A stretch of 64,000 bases of DNA from Physcomitrium patens (Eukaryota > Streptophyta > Bryopsida > Funariales > Funariaceae). This document shows, in pieces, positions 22,841 to 35,137 of this stretch (its first letter is position 1; every line of letters starts with the position of its first letter). The notes beneath the pieces were generated by a model, which did no database searches, was not told where the DNA came from, and saw nothing but the letters and a program-made list of their open reading frames with translations. Made by a program: the position numbers and the translations under genes. The stretch is from contig NC_037266.1 in assembly GCF_000002425.4 (NCBI RefSeq), positions 7,071,180 to 7,135,179 of the forward strand, in the 5' to 3' direction.

Positions 22841-23853
22841 GGTCCCTATTGTAGTTGGACAAATTCGTTTTCTGACATGCTATCTTCTTTCATAGCCGTA
22901 CTCCTCATTTTATGGTTATGTTACTTCTTTGGACAATGTTAAGCATTGTGCTTAGGTTCTCTACTATATAAGCACAATCCTTCTTAACGATGATGAGTCT
23001 TTTCTTGCTCAATAAGAGGTTTAAAACGTACTGCATTAATTTGCATATCCTCTACTTTTGAATGTATGTATTGAAGAGCTATTGGTGTTGCCATTGAATT
23101 ATAGTAATGTTGAGGTCCACTTGTACGATTCTCAGATCAAAATTCAAAAAGGTAATTGTCACACTTCATAGCAAAGTCAATTTCTTGACTCAATGTTTGA
23201 TGATCATGTGAGTTGAGCATTAATTTTTTTACCTCATATTGTAATCCATAGAAAAATTGGTTAATAAGTGCAACATTATCCCACTTGATATCAATTGCAA
23301 GTTGTCAAAATTATGAAGCATACAACGTTACTAATCGATTACCTTGTCGTATAATATGGATCTTATTGATTGCAACACAAATTGCATCATGTTCTCCATA
23401 CATGGATCAAAACTCCACCAAAAAAGCCTCTAAATTATCCAATATTGGATCTTGTCATTCAAGAAAAGATGAAAACCACAATAATGCTGAACTTGAAAGA
23501 AGCATACCAATGAATCTAACTTGATATCCTGGAATTGGATAGCTTAGGGGTTGAAGTTCAATCACAAGTTACACTTGATTGATAAATCCTCGAAACTTGG
23601 ATCTAGTACCATCAAACTTCTCAGATAAGGCAATTCTTGGTTCTCTAACACTGGAAGGACATTTGACCATAGGAGAAGGAACATGATTTGGTACAGATGT
23701 TGAAGCAACTCCAATCATTTCTATATCTTCACTTCTTGCCAATCTTGTTGCTCCTTATGGTAGTAAATTGAGTTGATGCATCGCAAGCATTAACTTCGTC
23801 AATTGCTCTTGTATTTGTGCCATTGCACTCTTCATTTCACCAAGTTCTGCCAT
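22841..23853 (-). pseudogene. Gypsy B gag
   Basis: An ATG at about 23853 starts MAELGEMKSAMAQIQEQL, a coiled-coil-like leader. The retrotrans_gag core follows (SEKFDGTRSKFRGFINQV, then PGYQVRFIGMLLSSSALLWF, then LEAFLVEF). A decayed zinc knuckle (about 22930-22990, HHR, then CLYSREPKHNA-HCPKK) precedes the protease. There are about a dozen in-frame stops, most explained by C to T or G to A. Confidence 0.88.
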
Positions 23854-24063
23854 GATAATACTTAAAAAAGAGAAGATGTCTAATATCGCTCAAGACAAAT
23901 AGAAGAGAGGACTTGAAAATAAAGAAAATACTAAGGACAATATCGATTTAGAAGAGGGTAATCCACAACTTCTAATATGCTTGTCTTATCAAAAAAAAGG
24001 AGTAATCCACTCTTAATCAAGATTAGACAAAGCTCTGATATTGTAGGTGTACTCTTGTCAATC

Positions 24064-24636
24064 TGTCAAAGACAAGAACATGATAAAGACAAATAAATAA
24101 GTGAGACTTCTCTCATAGAAAGATGATAAAATAGAAATAACTTGATATATATATATATATATATATATTAAGAAAGAAATTGGAATGGCTATTGCCAAAA
24201 GCCAAGAAAACTAGAGATCCTTGAAACTAGACTGGAAGCAAGAAAGGAGTTGACAAGAGTGAAGAAGGCTTCACTCTTGTCTCTATATATACTATCTAAC
24301 TAGGGGCTACGTGGTGACATACTATAGGACCTCCAATATGTGTTGACTTTGTAGGACACATACCTTGACTTACAAGGTAAGTTTTTCTACGTGTGGGCTA
24401 CATAGTTAGCTTGGTCTTCAAACTAACAACATGTGTGGCACATGGCCAATGTATTGACCACGTTTCTAATCCTAAAAAGTCAATTAAAGATACCTATAAA
24501 GTCAAAGCAACGTCTATGAAGCTTCTAAGAAGCTTCTATATCAAATACTATAGAATTAATTTACTTTTATCTATTTTTATTTACTTCTACCTATTTATAC
24601 ATATAATTATTGGCATACATGCATATGTCTGTAACA
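24064..24636 (-). repeat. Gypsy B 5' LTR
   Basis: Plus-strand ends are TGTCAAAGACAAG and CTGTAACA. The (AT)n run at 24144-24168 is shorter than in the other LTR. The TATA-like complement lies at 24283-24291. In the leader just inside, the minus strand reads TATCAGAGCTTTGTC about 22 bases from the LTR edge. Confidence 0.95.
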
Positions 24637-24804
24637 AATAAGTTGGACTACCAAAGATTGGGACCATTTATGATTAAAAAAAAAATCAATAACGTAACTT
24701 GTCGCTTAGAATTACCTTCATCCATGAAGATTCATCCTGTCTTTCATGTTTCACTTTTAGAAAGGTATAAAGAATCAAACATATCAGATCAAAGACAACC
24801 ACCA
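24637..24804 (+). pseudogene. Gypsy A integrase C-terminus, resumed after gypsy B
   Basis: The frame continues exactly where gypsy B cut it: KLDYQRLGPFMIKKKINNV, then SSMKIHPVFHVSLLERYKES. This is the GPF module upstream of the chromodomain. Block H interrupts after the RQPP motif. Confidence 0.9.
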
Positions 24805-27000
24805 TGTGACCTAAAATAAACCTCAACTAATTGGAAGTTTATTCTAACTCACAATAAGTAAATTAACTATGTGAATTTAAAATAAAGCTATTATTTAAAT
24901 TCTAATTCATTTATTACTTGTTCTTCTTAAAACACCAAGTTATTAATCAAATCTTTTAACATTATTCACATTCATAATGATAATTCATTCCTTAACTTTA
25001 TGTAAAATAATTCTTTTTTCTACTTCTAATTAAATAATTTGATTTGATTTTTTTAATTTTCTTTTATTATTATTATTATTATTTTACTAGGTCTTTTTTA
25101 TTATGTATTATTATTTTATTATTTTATTATTTTTAAAAATATATAAAATTTTACTTCTTAAATAATTAATGGTGAAAGTAATTAATTAAGTTATTATCCT
25201 TAATCCATAGTAATTTTTAATTTTTTAAAGGTCGGATTAAAAATTAAAAGTTAAAAGTAAAAATTTTAAAAATAGAAGTAAAATAAAAGTAAAAAAATTA
25301 AAAGTTAAAAAATAAAAGTAAAAAGGAGAAAATTAAAAGTTAACAATTAAAGCCAAAAGTGAAATATAGAAGTTACAAATTAATAGAAAAAAATACAAAA
25401 CAAAACAAAAAATAAAACAAAAAATAAATTAAAGAGAGGTATCAATGGAATTACCTTGACAACGCCCAAGGATTGAGGGAAGCACCCTCATTTTACTCCG
25501 AAATTTGCCAAAAATCCAAATTAGCTCCAAATCTAAAGATTCTTATTGTGTTGGAAATTTAACTTCAAGACACTCTTGCTCTAAAATTTTCGTAGCAACC
25601 TAGTCTTTGAGCTGCGAGCAATACTTCTTCAAAGTTGGATCGTTTGTTGGGTCTACGATTGCAACCGACCCCCTTCACTCAAAAAATTTTAAAAATTCGA
25701 AATTTCTTCAAATTCAATGAAATTTGTACCAGTTGAAGCGCAACTTTAAGGTTATTTTATTTTTAAAAATTCAAAATGATCCCATGAATTGTCACTGAGA
25801 AATGCCTTCTCAAAATTGGGTTAATGAAATTGGGAAGGCAGCCCTCTTTTTGCACTCAAAAATTCACCAAAAATTCGGTTCAACTCCAAATCAAGAAGGC
25901 CTTAGTTCATTGGAAAACTAATAACAAGGGTTGGGTGATGAAAAATATCCACTAAAAAATCATAGAAAACCTTAGACTGATTGAGGAAAATCCGAGGCCC
26001 CTCAAACCCTTTTGATTATGGAAATGGTTGGTGACTACTATTTGCAAAGGCACCTTCTAAACCACAACAAGTACCATCCACGATACAAAACCAATACTTA
26101 TATGTTCTTAAAGTCCAAAATAAAATCTAAGATCAAGAAAGAATTAAAAAAATAAGATTGGGGTTAAGGTTGAGACCACACTTTAGCATAGCTTTGCCTT
26201 CATCAAAAGAAAGAGATAGAGAGAGGCTTAAAAAACCAAACCTCTCTTATACAATTGAGTGGTGGCTTGTGGAAGGGCGGCCACATCTCCACCCTTGACC
26301 TCTAAGATCCCTTATGTAGATCTACAGCCTTCCCTCATCCAAGAGCTAATTTCGTGACTAAGACTCATGGCTCTTATAAGTGAAAAAAAAATACTTTTTG
26401 ATAAATCTAAATTAAGTATTATATTTAAAAAATCTTTTTATACTAAGATTAATTATTCACATGCATCAATCTATGCTCTTTTGTAAATTTTATGAAGGTT
26501 TTTTTTACTTATAAGGATTTAGGTAATATTTGTAAAATTCTTCAAAAAATGAGAATTTCATTTGTCTACTTGTACTTTGAAGGAAAGGGTGCTGATCTTG
26601 TTTTCTTCACTCCACATGGTGCATTTGATGCCTCCATTGTATTTGAAAGGCTTCCACAAATTAGAAGAATCACTTTGCCGCTTGGATTTATTGAATTTGG
26701 AAAAAAATCTTCAAATCCATCATAATTAAATCTCACTAGATTTTTTTTTTTTTTTTTTTTTTTTTTGACACCAAGACTACTTCCTTTATAATTCCTCTAC
26801 TACTAGCTAATTAGAAAAATATAGTCTTTATAATTTCTTCTTACTAATCTCTATCCTAGATTGCATGTCTGCTATTAACAATCTATTTTCTATTTTTTCC
26901 TAAAATTCTAATATTAATTCATAAAATTTATGTTTTAAGCACAATAAGTGTATTTTTTATACTAAATATTAAAATGAGTCAATTCAATGGCTCACAAACA
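24805..27000. repeat. Block H: 2.2-kb insertion, probable solo LTR
   Basis: It lies between RQPP and PMIEIIAHVEFEVEEV of gypsy A, so it is an insertion into the chromodomain linker. Probable ends are TGTGACCTAAAAT and GGCTCACAAACA. It contains a purine-rich AAAAGTTAAAAGTAAA tract (about 25230-25440), a moderately GC part (25440-26350) and a poly-T run at about 26740-26766. An ATG frame at 26492-26725 (77 residues, with GADLVFFTPHGAFDASIVF) has no recognised family. Flanking bases (ACCA, ACTT) do not make a convincing duplication, so the edges are approximate. Confidence 0.55.
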
Positions 27001-27240
27001 ACTTCCTATGATTGAAATCATTGCTCATGTTGAATTTGAAGTGGAAGAAGTATGATATTCAAGGATAACATATAGAAGGCTTGAATATCTTGTCTATTGG
27101 CACGGATATGATATCAATAATTGCATGTAAAAATTAGCTGGCAACCTTGTAAATACACAAATGAAGATTCAAAAGTTCCATCAACGACATCCATTTAAAC
27201 CAAAAGTAGCAAAATGAGGAATAGTAGCTTGATAAGATGG
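27001..27240 (+). pseudogene. Gypsy A chromodomain
   Basis: The frame reads IAHVEFEVEEV, a stop, then RRLEYLVYWHGYDINNCM, matching the chromodomain of gypsy B. It ends near HQRHPFKPK. The following 560 bases to the 3' LTR hold no frame like the extra ORF of gypsy B. Confidence 0.85.
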
Positions 27241-27805
27241 CTTTACTATGAAGATTCTTAGTTCTTGGCCTTATAAAAAAAGAAAGGATGCAACCTTTGA
27301 AGAGGTAGTTTTTTCAAATATTTAAAATAGTATTAATCAGTAGTTTAAATTTATGACTACAGTCTGTTTATATTCTTTTGGTCTTGTTTAATTTATATGA
27401 TATAGATAGTCAAGAGATAGACATCATGCCGTTCATACCATGTCAACCAAGTAGATTGTAGAGATGACTCCGAGATGAATAGTCACCTGAATCATAAAGA
27501 TATCAAAGGATATTCAATAATAGGTTGCTGATAATTGTCTTTGAGGTAGAACCTATCTATGAAAGATGCCCAAAAGGAGTGTTTTCAAGACAATTTCATA
27601 ACAAAGTTATTGAAGTTTATGCTTAGTCATAAGTAGAAGGCTTCGAGCACTATTGATGGCTATGGGGGCCTATAAACCATTTGCCTTGCAAAAAATAAGT
27701 AAAATATATAGTACATATCATGCGAGAGATCTTCAATTTCTTATGCATATATTGACTTATAGTAATATTACTTGTCAGAGACCTTGAAGCTAGAGGAAGA
27801 AATGA

Positions 27806-28208
27806 TGTCATGGATATACAACTAAGCATGATTTTAAGAAGGTTCTTGTAGATCCTAGAAGGTTTCATTAGGTTCTAAGAAGATTCTAAAAGGTTCTAAT
27901 AGATTCTTAAAAAGTTCTAAAAAGTCATAGGAGATTTGGGAGGTTCTAAGAGACTTTAGATGATTTTGGAAGTTGCCAAAGAAGGATCTTAGCCTTGCTT
28001 TGTTTTCAAGCTACATGGAAGCTTTTTAAGAAGCTTCTAAGGACTTGATATATATATAGGAGTTGAAGTTGAGGGGATCCTTAGTCTCGACAATTCACTT
28101 CTTGTAGTCTAGCTAGCACCTTCTTACCTTGTATGTAGTTATTGTTCTAATGTCTAGCTAACTCTATTTCTTGGTCTTAAATCCTTATCTTGTATATGGT
28201 GCCTAACA
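27806..28208 (+). repeat. Gypsy A 3' LTR
   Basis: It starts TGTCATGGATATACAACT and ends GTGCCTAACA, followed by the duplication TCCCA at 28209-28213. A TATATATATA box lies near 28051. It aligns along its length with 7801-8233. Confidence 0.9.
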
Positions 28209-28213
28209 TCCCA

Positions 28214-29420
28214 ATCAACATCATTAAATCCAAAAAAAGATTGTGGAGGTAAAGGGATGCAATAATATTTGATGTAGTCTTTAAAATAATTATGTATATA
28301 TCAAAAATTATATTTATAAACTTGGATGTATTTAAGTTATGCATTGTATGCATATTAAGCTAAGATTCTAATTATAAAGATAATATTAAGGCAGGTATAG
28401 ATATTTTTCTAATTAAGAAAGTTCATTATATTAGAATACAAAAAAAGAGCTATTAAAGATAGAAGAAGAAGGATATAAGGATAATTTGCCATAGATACTT
28501 TTTTTTATAAAAAACAAATAATATAGATATAGATTGGGCCTTAAAGAAGCCAAACTTCAAGAGTTTTTGCTTAATGTACAAGGTTTGAGTGATTTGGAGC
28601 TAGTTGCTATGGAGGCCACTAATGACTTATAAATTAAAAATATGATGGATATCTTTTTAATCCAAGAATAGAAATTAGAAGTGAAGTTAATTCTTGATGG
28701 TCTAAAGAAGTAAGAAGCTATTATTAACCATGAATATATCATCAACATTCAACGTTGACATGACAAAGTTTAGATTGTAATACAAATAGTATACATTTCA
28801 ATTGGCCATTGACTTATCAAAGTTGAAAGTAGTAAGGTAAAAATTGATTAGTTTAAATTATTCTTCAAAGAATTATTTGAGTCTATAGAAGATCATTTGA
28901 AGGCAATATACTAGTCCAAGGTGAGAAAAGGTCATGCCTTTATACTTTTATGTAAATTTCTCTTTAAAAAAGGCCATTAAAGAAGGCCATTTTGACATCT
29001 ATTTGGTAGATATGTAGGTTGAGTTAGATGGCAAGGAAAAGAATTAAACAAATTGTTTGAATACAAATCACAAGTGAGAATATCTTATTGTTACCTAATC
29101 TCAAAAATGATTAAAATTGTAAGCAAATAAGTGAGCTTTAAAGTCATTTATTAAGCCAAAGCTTTTGAATTTGATTTTAATAATCTACTTACAAGTGATA
29201 AGTTAGCAATTAGATGGTAAGGTTGTAAAATTCGATGTATTATTTTCTACATATGAATTCAATTCATCTTTGATAGTTTATTGCTATTGAGAAGCTTTAG
29301 GAGAATTAATAGCTTAAGCATATTTAGTGGATTCCAAAAAAATATTAGAGATAGTAAATAATGTGCATTTGGAGTAAAAAGAATTGCAGCCTTATATACA
29401 AGGATGTAGAATAATAAGGT
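28214..29420 (-). pseudogene. Copia-1 reverse transcriptase remnant
   Basis: The region is antisense to plus and full of stops. The 63-codon frame 28557-28748 and neighbouring frames resemble the copia polymerase C-terminal half, judged mainly by order: it lies between the integrase at 30.3-30.5 kb and the RNase H at 7.6-7.8 kb. No intact YVDD motif can be read. Assignment of individual blocks is tentative. Confidence 0.5.
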
Positions 29421-30165
29421 CTTAATTTTTTTGCTAAATCATGAGGTAGAAGATACCTTTTGTAATATGAAAAGATTGTCAAATAGGCATTGGTGGCAAC
29501 ATAGATGCACATAGGAGCTTGTCAAAGTTATTGCTAGTCAATGATTATTGGTATAATGTATAGATAGAATGAATATAGTGATCCACATAAGACATTACTT
29601 GCATCTTTGATTAGAGAGGAATTCACTTGCTATATTAAAAGCAAAAATATATAGTTACTTGGTGTGGAGATAAAGCAAGTAATGAAGTCATAGTAGCAAG
29701 GTTCTTTGCTATAAGAATTGAGAGAAGATGAGAAAAACAACTACTTAGTTGATAAAATTGTAGATCCAATTAAAAGTTGGCATCCATGTAACCCTCATTA
29801 GTAGAAAGAAGTAAAGGAGGAAATGTGAGTTTTTTTCAAACCCAACATTGAAAGAGACAATTATTTTATCATTTTAAATTTTTTAGAGCATATATTTTTT
29901 ACTTAATAAGCTGTATTCTAACAAAATATAGTTTTATAACTTATTATTAAGCTTGATTCAAAATACATTTAAATTTTGGCTAAGAATTTTTTGCCAAATA
30001 TTTAGAAATAAGAGAGATTGAGCTTTTGATTTTCCCAAAGTTTTAATAGAATTGTTATTGAAAAAATTACTTTAATAGGATACCAATTTTAAAAGTAGAA
30101 GTGAAAACCTCCTTTTAATATAATTTTGCTAATTTTTATTCATACTACATATAGTGGGTGGTATT

Positions 30166-30207
<42 letters not shown>

Positions 30208-30273
30208 ACTTTGCTGCTTTGTTTTGTTTTAGTGTATAGACAGTAATTAATTGTTATTGGATGCCATATGTTA

Positions 30274-30516
30274 TTAGAGAGTGGTCAAAATTAGATGAGA
30301 AATATTCTCTTTTTTGATTACATTGAAAAATGTAGAGCTTAAATTGATTTGAATTTTAGTTCCTAAGTAAAAAATCTTAAAAAACTTAAAGTATTCACTC
30401 TTTTTTTGAAAGCTACAAAAGATTATGTAGCAAAAGTAGTCGTCTATAAAGATAATATAATACTTGAAATTGAAGAATGTAGATGTGGCAATGAAGCCAT
30501 TAAAATTAAAATACAT
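30274..30516 (-). pseudogene. Copia-1 integrase core fragment
   Basis: The 80-codon frame includes YYIIFIDDYFCYIIFCSFQ, then KKSEYFKFFKIF. The copia consensus at this place is YFLTFIDDxSRxxWVYxLKxKSEVFxxFKxF, so the second aspartate region and helix are recognisable. An (AT)n run at 30169-30204 lies just downstream on this strand. Confidence 0.8.
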
Positions 30517-31072
30517 AATTTCAAGTAGATATGTAGTCTAAAAAATTGTTGTTTTTAAAATTTTAGTTGTAGTTTGCTTGCTATGGATGCAAATTAAGCA
30601 CAAGTATAGGAGAACTTATTTGAGAGGCCATTCAATAATAGTGGTGTATTGAATAAGTTGCTTTAGCTAGTTGTTGCTGAGATAGCTTAATCTACTATGC
30701 CAAAGTTGGGTGGTCTTTTTGAAGGGAGTGAAGTTGGTATGAATAAGGAGCATTATGGAGAGATGAAGAATAAGAAAGAGGGATTGGATTTTCTTCTTTG
30801 ATTGGTAATTAGAGATAATTTTTTTGCAATAGAGGTCCAATAAAAGTGGTAATGTGGGCTATTTATTAGTTAAATGGTAGGCATTTATATTTATTTTATC
30901 TGTCTTAAATATACAATTAGATTAATTTTAGTGATTTTTTATTTTAGTTCATATATTTATTTTATTTTATATACTTATTTGTTATTTTAGTTCATATACT
31001 TTTTTATTTGTTATGAAAAGATCGGCTATAAGATTAATAATCAAGAAAATTAAAAGATGATGATAAAGATAA

Positions 31073-31270
31073 GATAAACCGCATGTGGTGGATTTTCATT
31101 ATATAGTTCTCTTAGAGACTTTTTGGATAAATATAAGGTAGACCACAAGTGATGGATTCTCATCTTAAAGTCTTTTTGGTGATTTTTTGGATAAGAATAA
31201 GAATAAGGATAGAAAAGACCATATATGATGGATTCTCATCTTAGAGATACTCTGGGATATTTTGGAAAAT
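31073..31270. repeat. Three tandem copies of a roughly 70-base unit
   Basis: Copies start near 31079, 31143 and 31220. Each has a CA-ATG--GGATT(C/T)TCATCTTA-like core followed by TTTTTGGATAA or similar. It sits in an undefined insertion between copia-1 integrase and the upstream gag region. Confidence 0.6.
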
Positions 31271-32248
31271 CAAGGGGACCTAAGAGAAGTGAGTTGAAGC
31301 TCAATGTTATGTTTTTGATGGTTATTGTACCTTTGGTTTTGGATTAATAAAGAGGGCAGATTTTGAGTCTTGGAAAAAATTCTATTGTGATTGATTGGAG
31401 TCTTTAATTAGATCAAACTTTTGAAATATTATTTAAGATAATTATATCTACTTATATGTAAATTTTGAAGGCAAAATCTAACTAAGTCAAGGAGAAAAAA
31501 AGTGCCAAAGCAAAGAGGGTCCATCAAGCTTGCAAATCAAGGGTAGCAACTTTGAGGGGTCATAACTTTATGTTTATAAAATTTAATTTTTATAAACATA
31601 ATATACTTTTTTAAACCAACGACAATCTTCTTGATAGTAAACCAAATACTATTGATATACAATACTTGAAAGTATGAGGGTATTATTGATGTGACAATAA
31701 AACTCCTAAGTCTAGTAGTTGATTAATGGTTTGTTGGAAGATTTCAAGGTGCTAAAGTAGAGTTGTTGAATTGAGTGGCTCAAAAAGTACAATTTGAATG
31801 GTACGCATAATATTAGAGGTAAGAAGTCCATTTTTTTTAAAGACAAGTTGGACAAAAATTAGAATCTTGATTTAGGTGGATAATTTTAGTCTTTTGGTTA
31901 CATTATTGAAGCAATTATAATGTAGAGGTGGTTTTTAAGAAAGAATATTGAAGTAGCTACAATTAAGTATGTTGTTATTAATATTTAAAGATAGTATTGG
32001 AATAGAAGTGCTATAAAAATATGTAAGAATAATGGTTTTAAAAAATGGTATGTATTATATTGTAGTTGGCCAAAAAGAGACTAAGAGTGGTACAAAATGG
32101 AATAATTGATTATTGTCTTTGGCTTTGGTGATGAAGTAGGTAGTAATAGTAGTAGGAAATATTTTTGTTTTACCATGTCATTGTCATATTACGTAAAGTT
32201 TTACTTGAAAATATACTAGGCATTTGGCTATGAAAGATTAAAGAAACT

Positions 32249-33746
32249 TATAACAACAAGTTTTAATAGCTCTAATAGAATGATATATAAATTGTAATTA
32301 AAGCTTAACAAATATGATCAAACATTGATGAAGATCAATTAAATTTTATAATAAATAATAAAAAAATAGAAAGAAATCCTAAAGAATTTTCAATGAAATC
32401 ATAAAATAATAATAATAAAATCCTTAAAGAAATCCAAAAGAAATACTAAAAAAATCTAAAAAAAATCCACAAGAATCTTTTAAAAAATCTTTATGAAATC
32501 CTAAAATAATACAAATGAAATAAAAAAATAAAAAATAAAATCTTTAAAGAAATCCTAAAGAAATCCTAAAGAAATATTAAATCTTAAATTAACCTTAATC
32601 AAATTTTAAACCCTAAACTAAATCCTAATCAAATCCTAAATCTTAAATTAAATCTTAATCAACTCCTAAATAAATCCTAACTAAATTCTAATCAATTCAA
32701 ACTAATGCTAGGGCTATTTTAGAACTTCAATATCTATTGACTAAACTATTGATCTTACTTAAAATTTTACACATCTATAAATTTTTTAATTAAAAATAAG
32801 CATAATAAATCTAAAGAAAATTAAACTTAAAAAATAGAAGAAAACCGTTATAATCCACTTTGGTGTTGGCTGGCCTCCATCTTTGACTTTAAAGTTGATT
32901 TTCTGGTAGTAATAACTCTTGATTGAATTGTTAACTTACTCTCAAATATTACATAAGTATCAAAAGTCAAGTCAACTATTAGCTCTAATAAAAATCTTTG
33001 CAATTCTATTAGCAAATTGTTGCATATCTTAGATAATCTTATTAGACCTATAACTCCAATTTTTGAGATTTTAATCCACTTTAACTTCAATAACCTCCAA
33101 TTGAACCATTTAATTAAGCTCAAATTTACAAAATATGTTTAGCACAACTATACTCACAATTCTATAATATTTCACTTGTGGATTTGCTATAAACCTCATA
33201 AAATTTCCCAAATTATAAATCCTATTTTATTTCACAAAACTTAGAGTTGCCCAAAACAACCTTATCTTCACCAAGTTCTTACAAAGTCAATATAAATTCA
33301 AATAGCTTAAAACTAATGCTCTAAAAAATCCTATAAATTCTTCTTTCAAATTCCACTCTCTAATTTGCAAAAGAACCTTAGAGTTGCTGAAAGTGTGTAG
33401 TTTTGTGCTTTGAGATTTGATTTTGATCCAGGTTGACAACCAGTCCTCTCTGGATACCAATTTTTATCTTCTTAAGATAATTTTTACTAAAATCAATTCC
33501 TAATTCTCTCTTATATATGCTTATATTTTTATTTTTAGAATCTACCTTGTTTTGCCTTATTTATGGTTCTACAAAATAAATAGAAGCCTACTTTGTAAAA
33601 AAGCAGCATTTGCATTTTTAGTTTACTATCCTTTGAATATTATCTATATTTCTTAGATATTTTTTTATAATATTTTGAAATAAGATCTTCTAAAATATAA
33701 TATATTTTTTCATTCTTTTACCTATTAGCTTTGTTACATCACAATA
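32249..33746 (+). repeat. T1: solo LTR-like repeat
   Basis: It begins TATAACAACAAGTTTTAATAG and ends TACATCACAATA. It matches T2 (59381-60975) in the same order: leader, an array of AAATCCTAA(T/C)C-like short repeats, and a shared end with GATTTTGA-CC--GTT-ACAA, AATCTACCTT-TTTTGC and TAAGTAGAAG-like landmarks. No target duplication is clear. It interrupts copia-1 between integrase and gag. The 91-codon minus frame at 32848-33123 falls inside and has no recognised family. Confidence 0.65.
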
Positions 33747-35125
33747 ATGTATATGTTGTTCCAAAAAAGATATTTTGTGAGAATAGTGTTGTCTTGACTT
33801 AAAAAGTAGTATGTTTGGTTTTTAATGAAGAGATCACTACTTTTTTCATCATACACAAAAACTAAAAATAAATTCTTTTATATGTCAAGAACATACAAGA
33901 TATTGGTGAGGCACAAGATGTGTCCATTAATAAAGAAAATTTTAACTTTTCTTTGACTACAAATAAAGAATATAGTATCATGACCAAGATGGACTTTGTG
34001 TTTACCAAGCTAGAGTGGTTCAAAATTAATGAATTAGTATTTACTATGTGCTAAGTAATGAATAGCTCATGTATGAATAAATCAATATATATTTTTTGTC
34101 TTATAGAATTTAGAGGATTTTTTTAAAGTTGAAGGCTTATATAAGATATGCATGGGCTTACAATGGAGAATGTATTTTTTCCACATTCTCTAGCTTTCAT
34201 GTAAATTTTGCCTTTTTAGTTTTATAAGAGGTTGCTATTATATTTGCAGCAATTTTGGACTTATTTTTAAAAGCAATTTGATCTTCGATGTGCCATCTTT
34301 TTACAGTAAGATCATGAAGTGGTTAGTTTTATTTTTCTTTTTGAATATTTGTAGTCTTGTGTCGATTGTTTTGAAGTTGTTTTTATTTGCCACTTATCCT
34401 TACCTTTACGTAATATAAAGAAGGCTTGGAGCTTTGAAAACAAGCCTTTCATTGTGGACTCTTTCTAAAAGAAGATTGCAATCAACTTTTGTAGTACTAT
34501 GGTCCCAATTGTACTCAATGTTTGAATCATTGTGCAATATTATAATGGCATGGACCTCATAAGAGTGAGGATTTTTATTTGTGGTAGAATAATCACTTCT
34601 ACAAAGTAATATTATATTTTAAATTCTTTTGCTTTCATTTTTAGTATTATGAACTTTACTTGAAGATATGCTTGAGTAACAGCATTGCTAGCAAAGTATA
34701 TGTTCTCTAAAATGAAACATGCTTCATTAGCTATTTTGCATGCTCTTATATGTGAAAAGATGGAGTTTTTTTAATATAATCTTAGATTGATGTAAAGACA
34801 TCATGATCATTTTTTTAAAAGTAAGAATTGAAACTTAATTTGTTGGTGGTGATGGTGTTGCATTGGGTTTTTTGATTGGTATTAACTATTTCTTTTTGCC
34901 AAAAACTAATTCTTGCATATCTTTTATTTTAAATTTTATTTTGATCTTTTGTCTCTAGACTATATATTAAGAGCCATTAAATTTTGGCATTTCTTAGTGG
35001 TGAGGCTGTTTGAAGCTAAGCTTGTGAGGTATGATCTATTGGTGCCCTAGTTTCTATTCTAAACATCTTCAACATAGTCTTTCTTTTTGTGAGCTTTCTT
35101 TTCTAGTTTTTTATATATCTTATTT
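33747..35125 (-). pseudogene. Copia-1 gag and zinc-knuckle remnant
   Basis: The minus strand reads toward lower coordinates from the primer-binding site. A start-like MPKFNGS is readable near 35000. A decayed CCHC knuckle (LYCKKMAHRRSNC) can be read near 34300, after two frame breaks. There are many stops and I cannot delimit the gene. Confidence 0.45.
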
Positions 35126-35137
35126 GCTCTGATATCA
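35126..35137 (-). promoter_or_regulatory. Copia-1 primer-binding site
   Basis: On the minus strand TGATATCAGAGC abuts the LTR end. It differs from the common plant copia site TGGTATCAGAGC (complementary to initiator methionine tRNA) by one G to A change. Confidence 0.85.

Larger units (their letters stand above)
16912..24636 (-). mobile_element. Gypsy B: complete minus-strand chromodomain Ty3/gypsy element inside gypsy A
   Basis: LTRs of 607 and 573 bases (16912-17518, 24064-24636) look nearly identical by eye except for the (AT)n length. A 5-bp duplication flanks the element. On the minus strand it carries gag, protease, reverse transcriptase, RNase H, integrase, chromodomain and an extra reading frame before the 3' LTR. 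It has fewer stops than gypsy A, so it is younger, which fits its position inside A. Insertion C (19363-20592) splits its integrase. It belongs to the same broad family as A, D and E. Confidence 0.95.
7801..28208 (+). mobile_element. Gypsy A: complete but nested chromodomain Ty3/gypsy element
   Basis: It has LTRs at 7801-8233 and 27806-28208 and an exact 5-bp duplication, TCCCA. Gag, protease, reverse transcriptase, RNase H, integrase and chromodomain remnants follow in order on the plus strand. The interior is cut by S1 (9528-11139), S2 (12011-13324), S3 (14153-15476), gypsy B (16912-24636) and block H (24805-27000). Without these inserts the element would be about 6.2 kb, a normal gypsy size. 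Stops and lost catalytic residues show that it cannot move by itself. Confidence 0.92.
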
